In this document: piece after piece, positions 56,130-64,000 of the stretch
How the letters are laid out: each line of letters starts with the position of its first letter
Position numbering within the stretch: the stretch's first letter is position 1
Source of the DNA: an uncultured Pelagibacteraceae bacterium
Lineage (GTDB): Bacteria > Pseudomonadota > Alphaproteobacteria > Pelagibacterales > AG-422-B15
Length of the DNA stretch: 64,000 nt
Assembly: GCA_902554325.1 (NCBI GenBank)
Contig: CACDOH010000004.1
Location: 1 to 64,000, forward strand
Reading direction: 5' to 3'
Made by a program: the position numbers and the translations under genes
Notes under the pieces: model-generated
Databases searched by the model: none
Told to the model about the DNA's origin: nothing
The model's input: only the letters and a program-made list of their open reading frames with translations

Positions 56130-57353
56130 TTAAACTATTAGTCTTTGAATAAAAAAATATAGGCCAAAACAAATCAATAATGCAAAAGAAGTATCTTTAA
56201 ATAAATTAATAATGAAATTCAGGCGAATAAAATTAACTAATTGAAATATTAATAATGCTGCAAATACGAACAATATTTGACCGAATTCAACTCCTAAATT
56301 AAATCCTAATAAACCTGATAAAATATTGCCTGAGTTTATTTCTGTATTTAATAAAAATCCTCCAAAACCAAAGCCATGAATGAGTCCAAATACTATAGTT
56401 ATTAATAATAATAAATTATCACTATTCTTTAAATTTTCTTTTAGTAAAAAATATCCTACAGAAAATAGTAATAAGCCCATCATTAGGAATCCCGAAAACT
56501 GGATATTAGTAATAAAGCTTAAAATAAATAATAGGGGTAAAAGTATAACTAGATACCCCAAGCTTAATAATTTTCCGTTATTATGTTTGTAGAAATATTC
56601 CAAACCTACAAACATAATAGTAAATCCAATAAGTGATTCTACTATGCTTGCATTTACTTGAACAATCTCAACTAAAGATAAGAATAAGGTAAGACTATGT
56701 CCAATGGTAAAGCCTGTAATGATTAATATAAGCCTATTAAGATTTGTTACTATAATGAGCAGTCCTAGAATAAAGAGAAGATGGTCATACCCTCCTAAAA
56801 TATGATTTAGTCCAGAATAAAAAAAATTTTGAAAACTGCTAAAAAAACTTAATTGAGTTTCCTTTTCTGATATATCAACTGATTGGTCGTTAAAAAAAAG
56901 TGCTTTCTCTGTGAGTAAATCATTTTCTAAATATATTCGTGCTATATGAATATGACTTTGAATAACATTAAATAAAGCATTATTAATAATCTTTATATTT
57001 TCTTCTGAAGGACATTTAAATGTTAGTTCATATCTTAAGTAGCCTTCATCTGAACTTAACTCTCTAATATCATTGATAGACTGACATTTTATATCAGCTG
57101 AATAAACATGAATGTGATCATTCAAATAAATTTTAAATATATCTTTTTCATTAAGCTCGTTGTCTATTAAAATTTTTTCATATTCTTTAACCTGAAGCAC
57201 TCTTGTGGCTTCCAATTCTAGTATGGAGAAGTTAGCAATAATATCTGATCCCATAATATTCCACTTAGAAAAGGACTCACTAAAATAATGGGCATATGAT
57301 TGTGAATTAAATAACAGAAATATTAAAATTATTAGTAATTTACGAATATGCAT
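56130..57353 (-). CDS. HupE/UreJ_2-family membrane protein
   Basis: GGYDHLLFILGLLIIV, TGFTIGHSLTLFLS, FGLIHGFGFGGFLL, FNLGVEFGQ; N-terminal signal and extracytoplasmic domain. Confidence 0.85.
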   Translation of the reverse strand: MHIRKLLIILIFLLFNSQSYAHYFSESFSKWNIMGSDIIANFSILELEATRVLQVKEYEKILIDNELNEKDIFKIYLNDHIHVYSADIKCQSINDIRELSSDEGYLRYELTFKCPSEENIKIINNALFNVIQSHIHIARIYLENDLLTEKALFFNDQSVDISEKETQLSFFSSFQNFFYSGLNHILGGYDHLLFILGLLIIVTNLNRLILIITGFTIGHSLTLFLSLVEIVQVNASIVESLIGFTIMFVGLEYFYKHNNGKLLSLGYLVILLPLLFILSFITNIQFSGFLMMGLLLFSVGYFLLKENLKNSDNLLLLITIVFGLIHGFGFGGFLLNTEINSGNILSGLLGFNLGVEFGQILFVFAALLIFQLVNFIRLNFIINLFKDTSFALLICFGLYFFIQRLIV

Positions 57354-57357
57354 AAAT

Positions 57358-58281
57358 TTAAAAAGAATATCGAATAATTTCAGAATTATCTTTTAAGTAT
57401 TTTAGATAGTTTTTTAATTTTTCATCATCTAAACCATTGTTATAATCAAAAATAATCTTCTCTCTAATTTCATTATAATAGTTTTCATCAATTTCTTGTT
57501 TAATCCGATCTACAAGCTTAAAGATAAAATATCCGTTATCAAAAAATATGGGTTGAGATACTTCATCAAGATTTAGTGAAGCAATTTGATTGCATATAGA
57601 CTTACCAAAAAGAAGATTACAATCTTTAATATTAATTAACTTATCGGGAACCTCAAAAAAATTATTTTCATCATAACTAGATTTAATATCTAAAAAATCT
57701 TTTGTATTAAGCTCATTATACAATTTTGATATTTTTGGTTGAAGTGTCTTCAAGTCTGACTCTGTACCGAGTAGAACAGACTCTTGATTACGAGAATTTA
57801 TGTAAATTGATTGAAATTGAATTTTTTGCGTAGGGGTATATTTTCCAATATTTTTATTGTAAAAATTTCTTAGATCTTCTTCACTAATCTGATTTTTTTC
57901 GACTTGAATGATGAAGTCAATCACCTGTTTTATCATTTCTTTTCTGACGCCAATATCCTTCTTATGCAGATCAAGCTCTATTCCTCTTTGTACCAGAAGT
58001 TCTTCCTCTATCATTCTTTCTAATAGCAACTCTAAGATTTCAATATCATCCTCTGGTTGGATATCTGCTCCAAGGTTTGAGGCGTACTTTAGAAATTGGT
58101 CTTCAGAAATAACAACATCATTCACCAGAGCAACAGCCTTTCTATTTTTAAGCTGAAGAAATTGATCATTGAATGAAATGGTCTCATAAAAAATAAGAGT
58201 TAGGCCTATAATTATGGCAATACTAAATATGAGAATATTTTTATTTATGATCTTGGTCATTGCATGTAATATTATACTCAA
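57358..58281 (-). CDS. Parvulin-type peptidyl-prolyl isomerase, membrane-anchored (start probably 58260)
   Basis: N-terminal TM anchor, SurA/PpiC-like VNDVVISEDQFLKYA...LLERMIEEELLVQRGIEL...YTPTQKIQFQSIYI. Confidence 0.8.
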   Translation of the reverse strand: MSIILHAMTKIINKNILIFSIAIIIGLTLIFYETISFNDQFLQLKNRKAVALVNDVVISEDQFLKYASNLGADIQPEDDIEILELLLERMIEEELLVQRGIELDLHKKDIGVRKEMIKQVIDFIIQVEKNQISEEDLRNFYNKNIGKYTPTQKIQFQSIYINSRNQESVLLGTESDLKTLQPKISKLYNELNTKDFLDIKSSYDENNFFEVPDKLINIKDCNLLFGKSICNQIASLNLDEVSQPIFFDNGYFIFKLVDRIKQEIDENYYNEIREKIIFDYNNGLDDEKLKNYLKYLKDNSEIIRYSF

Positions 58282-58306
58282 ATATAGTTAATTATTATCA
58301 AATAAT

Positions 58307-60718
58307 TTGCTTATGAGTATTGTAAAAGTTATAAAATATTTCTTCATCCTTTCAATCCTCTTTATAATTAGTTTACTTGTAGTTTTAGAATTTCATTTAT
58401 TTAGTGAAGACTTAGATGGAGGGAAAATCACTGGTAAAATTAATACTATCGAGTTTGTAAAAGACAAAGAGACGAGGCAATTAAGTGCAATGGCAACTCT
58501 TAACGAGGTGCCAACAAAACAAATTTTGTTTGGCGATCTTCATGTTCATTCAACATTTTCAGCCGATGCACATATGATGAGCTTGCCCATCACTGGTGGG
58601 CTAGGAGTACATCCTGTTGCAGATGCCTGCGACTTTGCAAGACATTGTTCAGCATTAGATTTTTGGTCAATCAATGATCATGCTGAAGCAACTACACCAA
58701 AAAGATGGATGGAAACAAAAGAAACGATCAGGAAATGTAATGCTTTAAATGTGGATCCAGCTAATCCAGATTGTGTTGCTTTTTTGGGATGGGAGTGGAC
58801 ACAAGTAGGGGTTATAAGAGGAAATCATTGGGGTCATCATAATGTCATTTTGAAAGAAGAGACTGATGAAGCGGTTCCAACCAGAGCTATTGCATCATTA
58901 TCTGTAACTCGACAAGCAATGACTTCTAGACCCTTAGTACCAAATGTATTTTTCCCATTCGTAGATTTTGATAATTTCAAAAGATACAATGACATAAATC
59001 GATATTTCACAGAAACAGGAAAAATAAAAAATTGTGAGCGAGGTGTACTTTCTAAAGATTTACCAATGAACTGTCATGAAGAAGCAGTAACTCCATTAGA
59101 TTTAGTTAAGAGGCTTGAGGAATATGATAGTGACTACATGGTTATACCGCACGGGCAGTCCTGGGGACTTTATACTCCTGCTGGATATACTCTAGATAAG
59201 GGCTTAGAGATTTCAAAAAAATACCCAAAAATGTTTGAATTATTGGAAACTTATTCCGGGCATGGTAATGCTGAGGAGTACCGCTCATGGAGAGGAGTCA
59301 ATGTTGTAAGAGACGGTGAGGAAATAATTAGACCATTTACGTTTCCGATGGGTGAAATTGATTTAGATCAAGGAACTTTTACACTCAAAAATCAAAATGG
59401 ACCGGATGAGGTCATTGATATTGGAACTCAAACTTGCCCAGAACCATCTAATAATTATATTCCACAATGTTGGCAAGCAGGTAAAGTAATCTATGAAAGA
59501 TGTATTGCCGACGGTGAGTCAGTTTCAGAATGCAGCGAAAGACGAGAAGCGACAGAACAAGCATCAGTAGATAGAGGTAGATCAGGGTACAATGTTGTTC
59601 CAAAGTTTACAGAATTTGATCGAAATATATCCGGTCAGTGTTTAGATTGTTTTAGTCCTCCGATGAACCATGTTCCTGGTGGCAGCGCTCAGTATGGATT
59701 AGCGTTAACAAAATATAAAGAAGATGGTTCAAAACATAGATTTAGATACGGGTTCATAGGTTCCAGTGATAACCATTCTGCTGCACCTGGCAGTGGATAT
59801 AAAGAACTATTTGGCAACAATATAGATGGAAGCGGACCTCCAAGCGAATTTTTAGATAAGGTTTTACATATGAGTCCATATTATTTCCCTAAAAGTACAA
59901 GTCCAATTGGTCGAAATTCTGATCCAATTGGCGACTCCTTTGTCTCGCCTTCGCAGCCGCAAGTTTATGATATTCCTGATCTAATCGTTGGCTTTAATAC
60001 TGTTGAGTGGGAAAGGCAAAGAGGTTTCTTTACGACAGGTGGACTGGCAGCTGTTCACTCTGAGGGACGGTCTAAAGAGGAAATTTGGGATGCGTTAAAA
60101 AGAAAAGAAACTTACGCAACAAGTGGCACCCGCATGTTACTTTGGTTTAATTTAATCAGTGAGAATAAAAAAGTCTCTATGGGTTCTTCAATTGAAACAG
60201 ATACTAAACCTGAATTTGAAGTTAAAGCTATGGGCTCGTTCGTTCAGAAACCAGGGTGTCCAGAGGATGCATACATTGCATTGGGAGAAGAAAGAGTAGA
60301 CGAGCTGTGTTTTAATGAATGTTATAATCCTTCAGATGACAGAAAATTTATTCATAGAATTGAAGTAATTAAAGTATTACCGCAAGAGTATGTAGATCAA
60401 CCTATTGAAGGACGAATTCTAGACCCTTGGTATACCCATTATTGTGATCCAAATGAATTAGGCTGTTCTTTTAAATTCACAGATGAGGATTTTTCGATAG
60501 ATCAAAAAGATGTGAGTTATTATGTAAGAGCCATAGAAGTACCCACTCCTCAAATTAATGTTAAGGGAGGTGTTTGTGAATTTGATGCAGATGGGAATTG
60601 TGTAAAGTTTAAGCTTTGCACTCAAGACTGGAAGCATCCAAGAGACATCGAGACTTGTTCTGAAATAGATGAACATCGCGCTTGGTCATCGCCGATTTAT
60701 TTGGATTATTTATCCTAA
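58307..60718 (+). CDS. DUF3604 protein with PHP-like metal-site motifs, exported
   Basis: FGDLHVHSTFSADAHM, DFWSINDHAEATTPKRW, GWEWTQVG, ETYSGHGNAEEYRSW, GFIGSSDNHSAAPGSGYKE, KRKETYATSGTRM. Confidence 0.9.
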   Translation: MLMSIVKVIKYFFILSILFIISLLVVLEFHLFSEDLDGGKITGKINTIEFVKDKETRQLSAMATLNEVPTKQILFGDLHVHSTFSADAHMMSLPITGGLGVHPVADACDFARHCSALDFWSINDHAEATTPKRWMETKETIRKCNALNVDPANPDCVAFLGWEWTQVGVIRGNHWGHHNVILKEETDEAVPTRAIASLSVTRQAMTSRPLVPNVFFPFVDFDNFKRYNDINRYFTETGKIKNCERGVLSKDLPMNCHEEAVTPLDLVKRLEEYDSDYMVIPHGQSWGLYTPAGYTLDKGLEISKKYPKMFELLETYSGHGNAEEYRSWRGVNVVRDGEEIIRPFTFPMGEIDLDQGTFTLKNQNGPDEVIDIGTQTCPEPSNNYIPQCWQAGKVIYERCIADGESVSECSERREATEQASVDRGRSGYNVVPKFTEFDRNISGQCLDCFSPPMNHVPGGSAQYGLALTKYKEDGSKHRFRYGFIGSSDNHSAAPGSGYKELFGNNIDGSGPPSEFLDKVLHMSPYYFPKSTSPIGRNSDPIGDSFVSPSQPQVYDIPDLIVGFNTVEWERQRGFFTTGGLAAVHSEGRSKEEIWDALKRKETYATSGTRMLLWFNLISENKKVSMGSSIETDTKPEFEVKAMGSFVQKPGCPEDAYIALGEERVDELCFNECYNPSDDRKFIHRIEVIKVLPQEYVDQPIEGRILDPWYTHYCDPNELGCSFKFTDEDFSIDQKDVSYYVRAIEVPTPQINVKGGVCEFDADGNCVKFKLCTQDWKHPRDIETCSEIDEHRAWSSPIYLDYLS

Positions 60719-60729
60719 AGTTTTTATAA

Positions 60730-60894
60730 ATGAAATATCTGATCCCATCCATTGTATCGTTAGTAGTAGGCAGTCTTTTTAGTTGGGCTTACTTAACTGC
60801 TTATGGATTCGGTTTCTCTTATATTATTTATCTTGGCATGATGATAGCAATGGTCTTCCTAGCTATAGATGCCTGGAGAAATATTAATAAATAA
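60730..60894 (+). CDS. 54-aa small membrane protein directly downstream of DUF3604
   Basis: Absent from ORF track: MKYLIPSIVSLVVGSLFSWAYLTAYGFGFSYIIYLGMMIAMVFLAIDAWRNINK; starts 11 nt after the DUF3604 stop, two predicted TM helices. Confidence 0.65.
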   Translation: MKYLIPSIVSLVVGSLFSWAYLTAYGFGFSYIIYLGMMIAMVFLAIDAWRNINK

Positions 60895-61028
60895 GCAAAT
60901 TAAAACAATTACTTAGATATTTAATTTTAAGATATTCACACTTTGTCAATTTGGCAAGCATCAGTAATTGTGAAAGCCCTTAATTGATAAAAGATGCCTT
61001 TATAAAATTAAATATAGGGAGAAAATAC

Positions 61029-62297
61029 ATGTTAAAAAAAGTACTACTTTATACAGTATTGTTTTCATCACTATTATCTGCCAATGCATTTGCAGCCGTC
61101 GATGACGAAACAGCTTATGCATTGAACACATTATTATTTCTAATAAGTGGATTTTTGGTGATGTGGATGGCCGCTGGATTCTGTATGTTAGAATCTGGTC
61201 TGGTTACATCTAAAAGTGTTTCAACAATTGCTGCAAAAAATATAGGTTTGTATTCTATCGCTGGGATCATGTTCTGGTTGGTAGGTTATAATCTTGCATA
61301 CGGTATTCCAGAAGGTGGATATATTGGAACGTTTACTACATGGAGCGATGGTTCAGCAGTAGCGACTGGTTATTCTGATGGATCTGACTGGTTTTTCCAG
61401 ATGGTATTCTGTGCAACAACAGCTTCAATTGTTTCAGGAACTTTGGCTGAAAGAATAAAGATTTGGCCTTTCTTTCTGTTCGTAGCAATATTAACAGGAG
61501 TTATTTATCCAATCGAGATGGGTTGGCAATGGGGTGGTGGATGGTTATCTGCTGCTGGCTTCTCAGACTTTGCTGGATCAACTCTTGTGCATGCTGCAGG
61601 TGGTGCAGCGGCATTAGCTGGTGCAATTGTACTAGGTCCAAGACTTGGAAGATTTGATAACGGAAAGTTAGTTCCATTTGCAAATTCCTCAATACCTCTA
61701 GCAACACTTGGTGTATTCATCTTGTGGTTGGGCTGGTTCGGTTTTAATGGTGGATCGCAGCTAGCTCTAGGTTCATTTGATGATGCAACAGCTGTGGCAA
61801 CAATTTATATCAATACAAACCTAGCAGCTTGTGCTGGTGTATTGGTCTGTGCAGCCATAACAAGATTAGCAAGAGGTAAAACTGACGTTGTAATGATGTT
61901 AAACGGTGCACTCGGTGGTCTTGTAGCAATTACTGCGGAACCATTAATGCCTTCTCCATTGATGGCAATCATCATAGGTGGAATTGGTGGTGCGCTAGTA
62001 TTCGCAGGTACTGAACTCTTGGTGTCATTAAAAATTGATGACGTTGTAGGGGCTATTCCGGTTCACTTGATTGCAGGTATCTGGGGTACTCTTGCTGTAC
62101 CAATTACAAATCCTGATACTAGCTTTGGAACTCAACTCCTTGGCACAGCATCTATTTGTGTGTTTGTTTTTGTGGTGTCCTTTATTATTTGGACAATCAT
62201 GAAAGCCACAATAGGTATAAGGATAAGTGAAGAAGCAGAAAAAGAAGGAACAGACGTAGCTGAGACAGGTGTCATTGCCTACTCAATTAGAGACTAA
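61029..62297 (+). CDS. amtB: Ammonium transporter
   Basis: Signal peptide MLKKVLLYTVLFSSLLSANAFA then Amt core (AAGFCMLESGLVTSKS, HAAGGAAALAGAIVLGPR); start moved to 61029, which has a GGGAG upstream, from track start 60984. Confidence 0.95.
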   Translation: MLKKVLLYTVLFSSLLSANAFAAVDDETAYALNTLLFLISGFLVMWMAAGFCMLESGLVTSKSVSTIAAKNIGLYSIAGIMFWLVGYNLAYGIPEGGYIGTFTTWSDGSAVATGYSDGSDWFFQMVFCATTASIVSGTLAERIKIWPFFLFVAILTGVIYPIEMGWQWGGGWLSAAGFSDFAGSTLVHAAGGAAALAGAIVLGPRLGRFDNGKLVPFANSSIPLATLGVFILWLGWFGFNGGSQLALGSFDDATAVATIYINTNLAACAGVLVCAAITRLARGKTDVVMMLNGALGGLVAITAEPLMPSPLMAIIIGGIGGALVFAGTELLVSLKIDDVVGAIPVHLIAGIWGTLAVPITNPDTSFGTQLLGTASICVFVFVVSFIIWTIMKATIGIRISEEAEKEGTDVAETGVIAYSIRD

Positions 62298-62313
62298 GTC
62301 TAGTTCGTAATTA

Positions 62314-62366
62314 AAAAACGGGTCCGAAGGTTTCCCCTAGTTATTCCTTCCATCGGACCCGTTTTT
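62314..62366. terminator. Strong intrinsic terminator after amtB (could act on both strands)
   Basis: AAAAACGGGTCCGA...TCGGACCCGTTTTT. Confidence 0.88.
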
Positions 62367-62418
62367 ATTTAATTTTAAATTTGAATTAAGTTTTTTTTGG
62401 TAATACATTGCACCATTC

Positions 62419-63363
62419 ATGACCGAACAAAACAATCCTTTTCACAAAAAAAAATCTGGAGTTTTTTTCTTCAAATCATCTAATCCCTATGAATTTTATG
62501 ATTTGCTGAATGGTGTTGATATGGAACCTAAACAAGACGTATGGGGAACTTTGATTTTTCCTGAAAATGCTAAATTGCCATGTCCAGTAATTGTTCCGAT
62601 TCATGGAAGCGCAGGTTTGAGAGAAGGTCATTACACACACATGGTTAACCTATTAGAAGCAGGCTTTGCTGTTTTCAGAATTCATCATTTTGAATCTAGG
62701 GGAGTAATTTCTATCGTAGAAAATCAAACACAAATTACTCTGGCTACCATGATAACAGATGCATTCCATGCACTTGCACTTTTAAATAAACATCCAGATA
62801 TTGATAAAGATAAAATTGGTATCATGGGATGGAGTTTAGGTGGCAGCACTGCTCTTTATTCAGCTTGGCAGCCAATAATAGATACATTAACATCAGGGGA
62901 TGAAAAATTTTCTGCATATTTACCATTGTACCCTGGAGCATTACTTAAACCTGAAGATAATCGTTGGTCTAATGCTCCAATGCATATTCTATTTGGTGAA
63001 GACGATGATTATACGCCTCTAAGTTTATGTAAAAAACTTATTGATTATATGAAACCAGCTCGTGATGTTGAGTTAACAGTTTATCCCAATGCGCATCATT
63101 CTTTTGACTCAATTGATCCTGTTGAATTCATTCCTTACGCCATCAAGCTAAAAGATATGTTTATTGATTTAAAGAAAGATGGGCGTCAGGTTTATACTGA
63201 TGAAAACGATAATACTTTTTACTTGGACAATAAGGAAGAAAGGTTTCGCTTGATTAAAGAAACACCCAATCTCTTAGGCGCTCATGCTGGAGGAAACTGG
63301 ACGGCACGTAAACAATCACATCATGATGTGGTTGACTTTTTTAGGAAGCAATTTTTCTCATAA
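62419..63363 (+). CDS. Dienelactone-hydrolase-family alpha/beta hydrolase
   Basis: PVIVPIHGSAGLREGH, GIMGWSLGGSTALY, LFGEDDDYTPLSLCKKLI, YPNAHHSFD. Confidence 0.87.
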   Translation: MTEQNNPFHKKKSGVFFFKSSNPYEFYDLLNGVDMEPKQDVWGTLIFPENAKLPCPVIVPIHGSAGLREGHYTHMVNLLEAGFAVFRIHHFESRGVISIVENQTQITLATMITDAFHALALLNKHPDIDKDKIGIMGWSLGGSTALYSAWQPIIDTLTSGDEKFSAYLPLYPGALLKPEDNRWSNAPMHILFGEDDDYTPLSLCKKLIDYMKPARDVELTVYPNAHHSFDSIDPVEFIPYAIKLKDMFIDLKKDGRQVYTDENDNTFYLDNKEERFRLIKETPNLLGAHAGGNWTARKQSHHDVVDFFRKQFFS

Positions 63364-63379
63364 ATCTTTTTAAGTAGTG

Positions 63380-63408
63380 TTGACTCTTATATTGAGTAAT
63401 GCAATAAT
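63380..63408 (+). promoter_or_regulatory. umuD promoter TTGACT-N17-AATAAT
   Basis: Hexamers at 63380-63385 and 63403-63408. Confidence 0.6.
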
Positions 63409-63410
63409 AA

Positions 63411-63425
63411 GAACAAAACAAGAAC
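63411..63425 (+). promoter_or_regulatory. LexA (SOS) box GAAC-N7-GAAC
   Basis: GAACAAAACAAGAAC immediately downstream of the -10 and 17 nt before the umuD ATG. Confidence 0.8.
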
Positions 63426-63442
63426 ATAATTAGACGTATTTC

Positions 63443-63832
63443 ATGCTTTTAACATTTTATAAAGAGGCCGTAGAGTGCGGTTTTCCTTCTCCAGCAAGGG
63501 ATTTTACTGAAGGGACAATTGATTTGAATGAAGAACTTATTCCTCATCCAAATGCAACTTTTATTGTTCGTGCGCGAGGAGATTCAATGGTGGGTTCAGG
63601 GATTTATCCTGGAGATTTATTGATTGTTGACCGAAGCATTAAGCCTCGAAATGAGTCAATTATTATTGCTGTTCTGGATGGAGAGTTGAGCGTAAAGATT
63701 CTCAGATTTAAGAATAAGCAAGTCAATTTATCATCTTCTAATAACAACTACAAAGATGTCTTAGTCTCTGAAGAAATGGATTTTACCATATGGGGAGTAT
63801 GTACGAATGTTATTCATAATTTAAGTCCATAA
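63443..63832 (+). CDS. umuD: UmuD-like S24 peptidase, translesion polymerase V subunit
   Basis: GFPSPARDFTEGTIDLNEELIPHPNATFIVRARGDSMVGSGIYPGDLLIVDRSI; catalytic S and K (GELSVKIL). Confidence 0.94.
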   Translation: MLLTFYKEAVECGFPSPARDFTEGTIDLNEELIPHPNATFIVRARGDSMVGSGIYPGDLLIVDRSIKPRNESIIIAVLDGELSVKILRFKNKQVNLSSSNNNYKDVLVSEEMDFTIWGVCTNVIHNLSP

Positions 63833-63843
63833 ATAGATGAAGC

Positions 63844-64000
63844 ATGAATAATAAAGTTTTTGCATTAATTGATTGTAACGCATTTTATGTTTCTTGTGAG
63901 AGAGTTTTTAATCCCAAGCTTAACAATAGACCAGTTGTAGCACTATCCAATAATGATGGGTGTATTATATCTCGTTCAAAAGAAGCAAAAGCGCTTGGAA
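63844..64000 (+). CDS. umuC: UmuC, DNA polymerase V catalytic subunit, 5' portion cut by window end
   Basis: [52 protein letters not shown]. Confidence 0.93.
   Translation, partial: MNNKVFALIDCNAFYVSCERVFNPKLNNRPVVALSNNDGCIISRSKEAKALG

Noticed and set aside
60950-60975. sigma54-type promoter at TTTGGCAAGCATCAGTAATTG before amtB
   Set aside because: GG and GC elements are not at the required -24/-12 spacing.

Overview
AT-rich 64-kb chromosomal segment that looks like a compact, streamlined marine-type alphaproteobacterium. Taxon is inferred from gene content and order; no search was run. It contains: corC-lnt-metK-trmB-nusA-infB-rbfA-truB-rpsO-pnp; purF; fabI-fabB-fabA opposite an irr-type Fur regulator; a rubrerythrin / GlpC-like Fe-S protein / DUF3501 set; dut-coaBC-ubiB-ubiE; mutM-rpsT-dnaA-dnaN-recF-gyrB; regB-regA; a diiron ferritin-like protein divergent from an RND/MMPL transporter; polA; pckA-chvI-chvG-ahcY; tsaE and amgK/murU-like genes; hspQ; ispZ; a TauD / EamA / alkylsulfatase-like region; a HupE-UreJ_2 / parvulin / DUF3604 cluster; amtB; and umuD with the start of umuC. 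I saw no tRNA, rRNA, CRISPR, prophage or transposon. Main leads: (1) an intrinsic terminator about 20 nt upstream of nusA, a possible NusA attenuator, at the locus where rimP is normally found; (2) a perfect Irr-type box and a TGA-N9-TCA palindrome in front of rubrerythrin; (3) a GAAC-N7-GAAC SOS box at umuD; (4) a domain-swapped ManC-like protein (HIGH-type nucleotidylyltransferase plus ManC-type cupin); (5) loss of the PTS-Ntr genes between chvG and ahcY; (6) a HupE/PpiC/DUF3604/micro-membrane-protein cluster; (7) two palindromic operators between the diiron protein and RND transporter genes; (8) convergent gene pairs whose stop codons overlap; (9) an RpoH-like, almost leaderless hspQ promoter. 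Two small genes missing from the ORF track were recovered (zf-CHCC protein and a 54-aa membrane protein).
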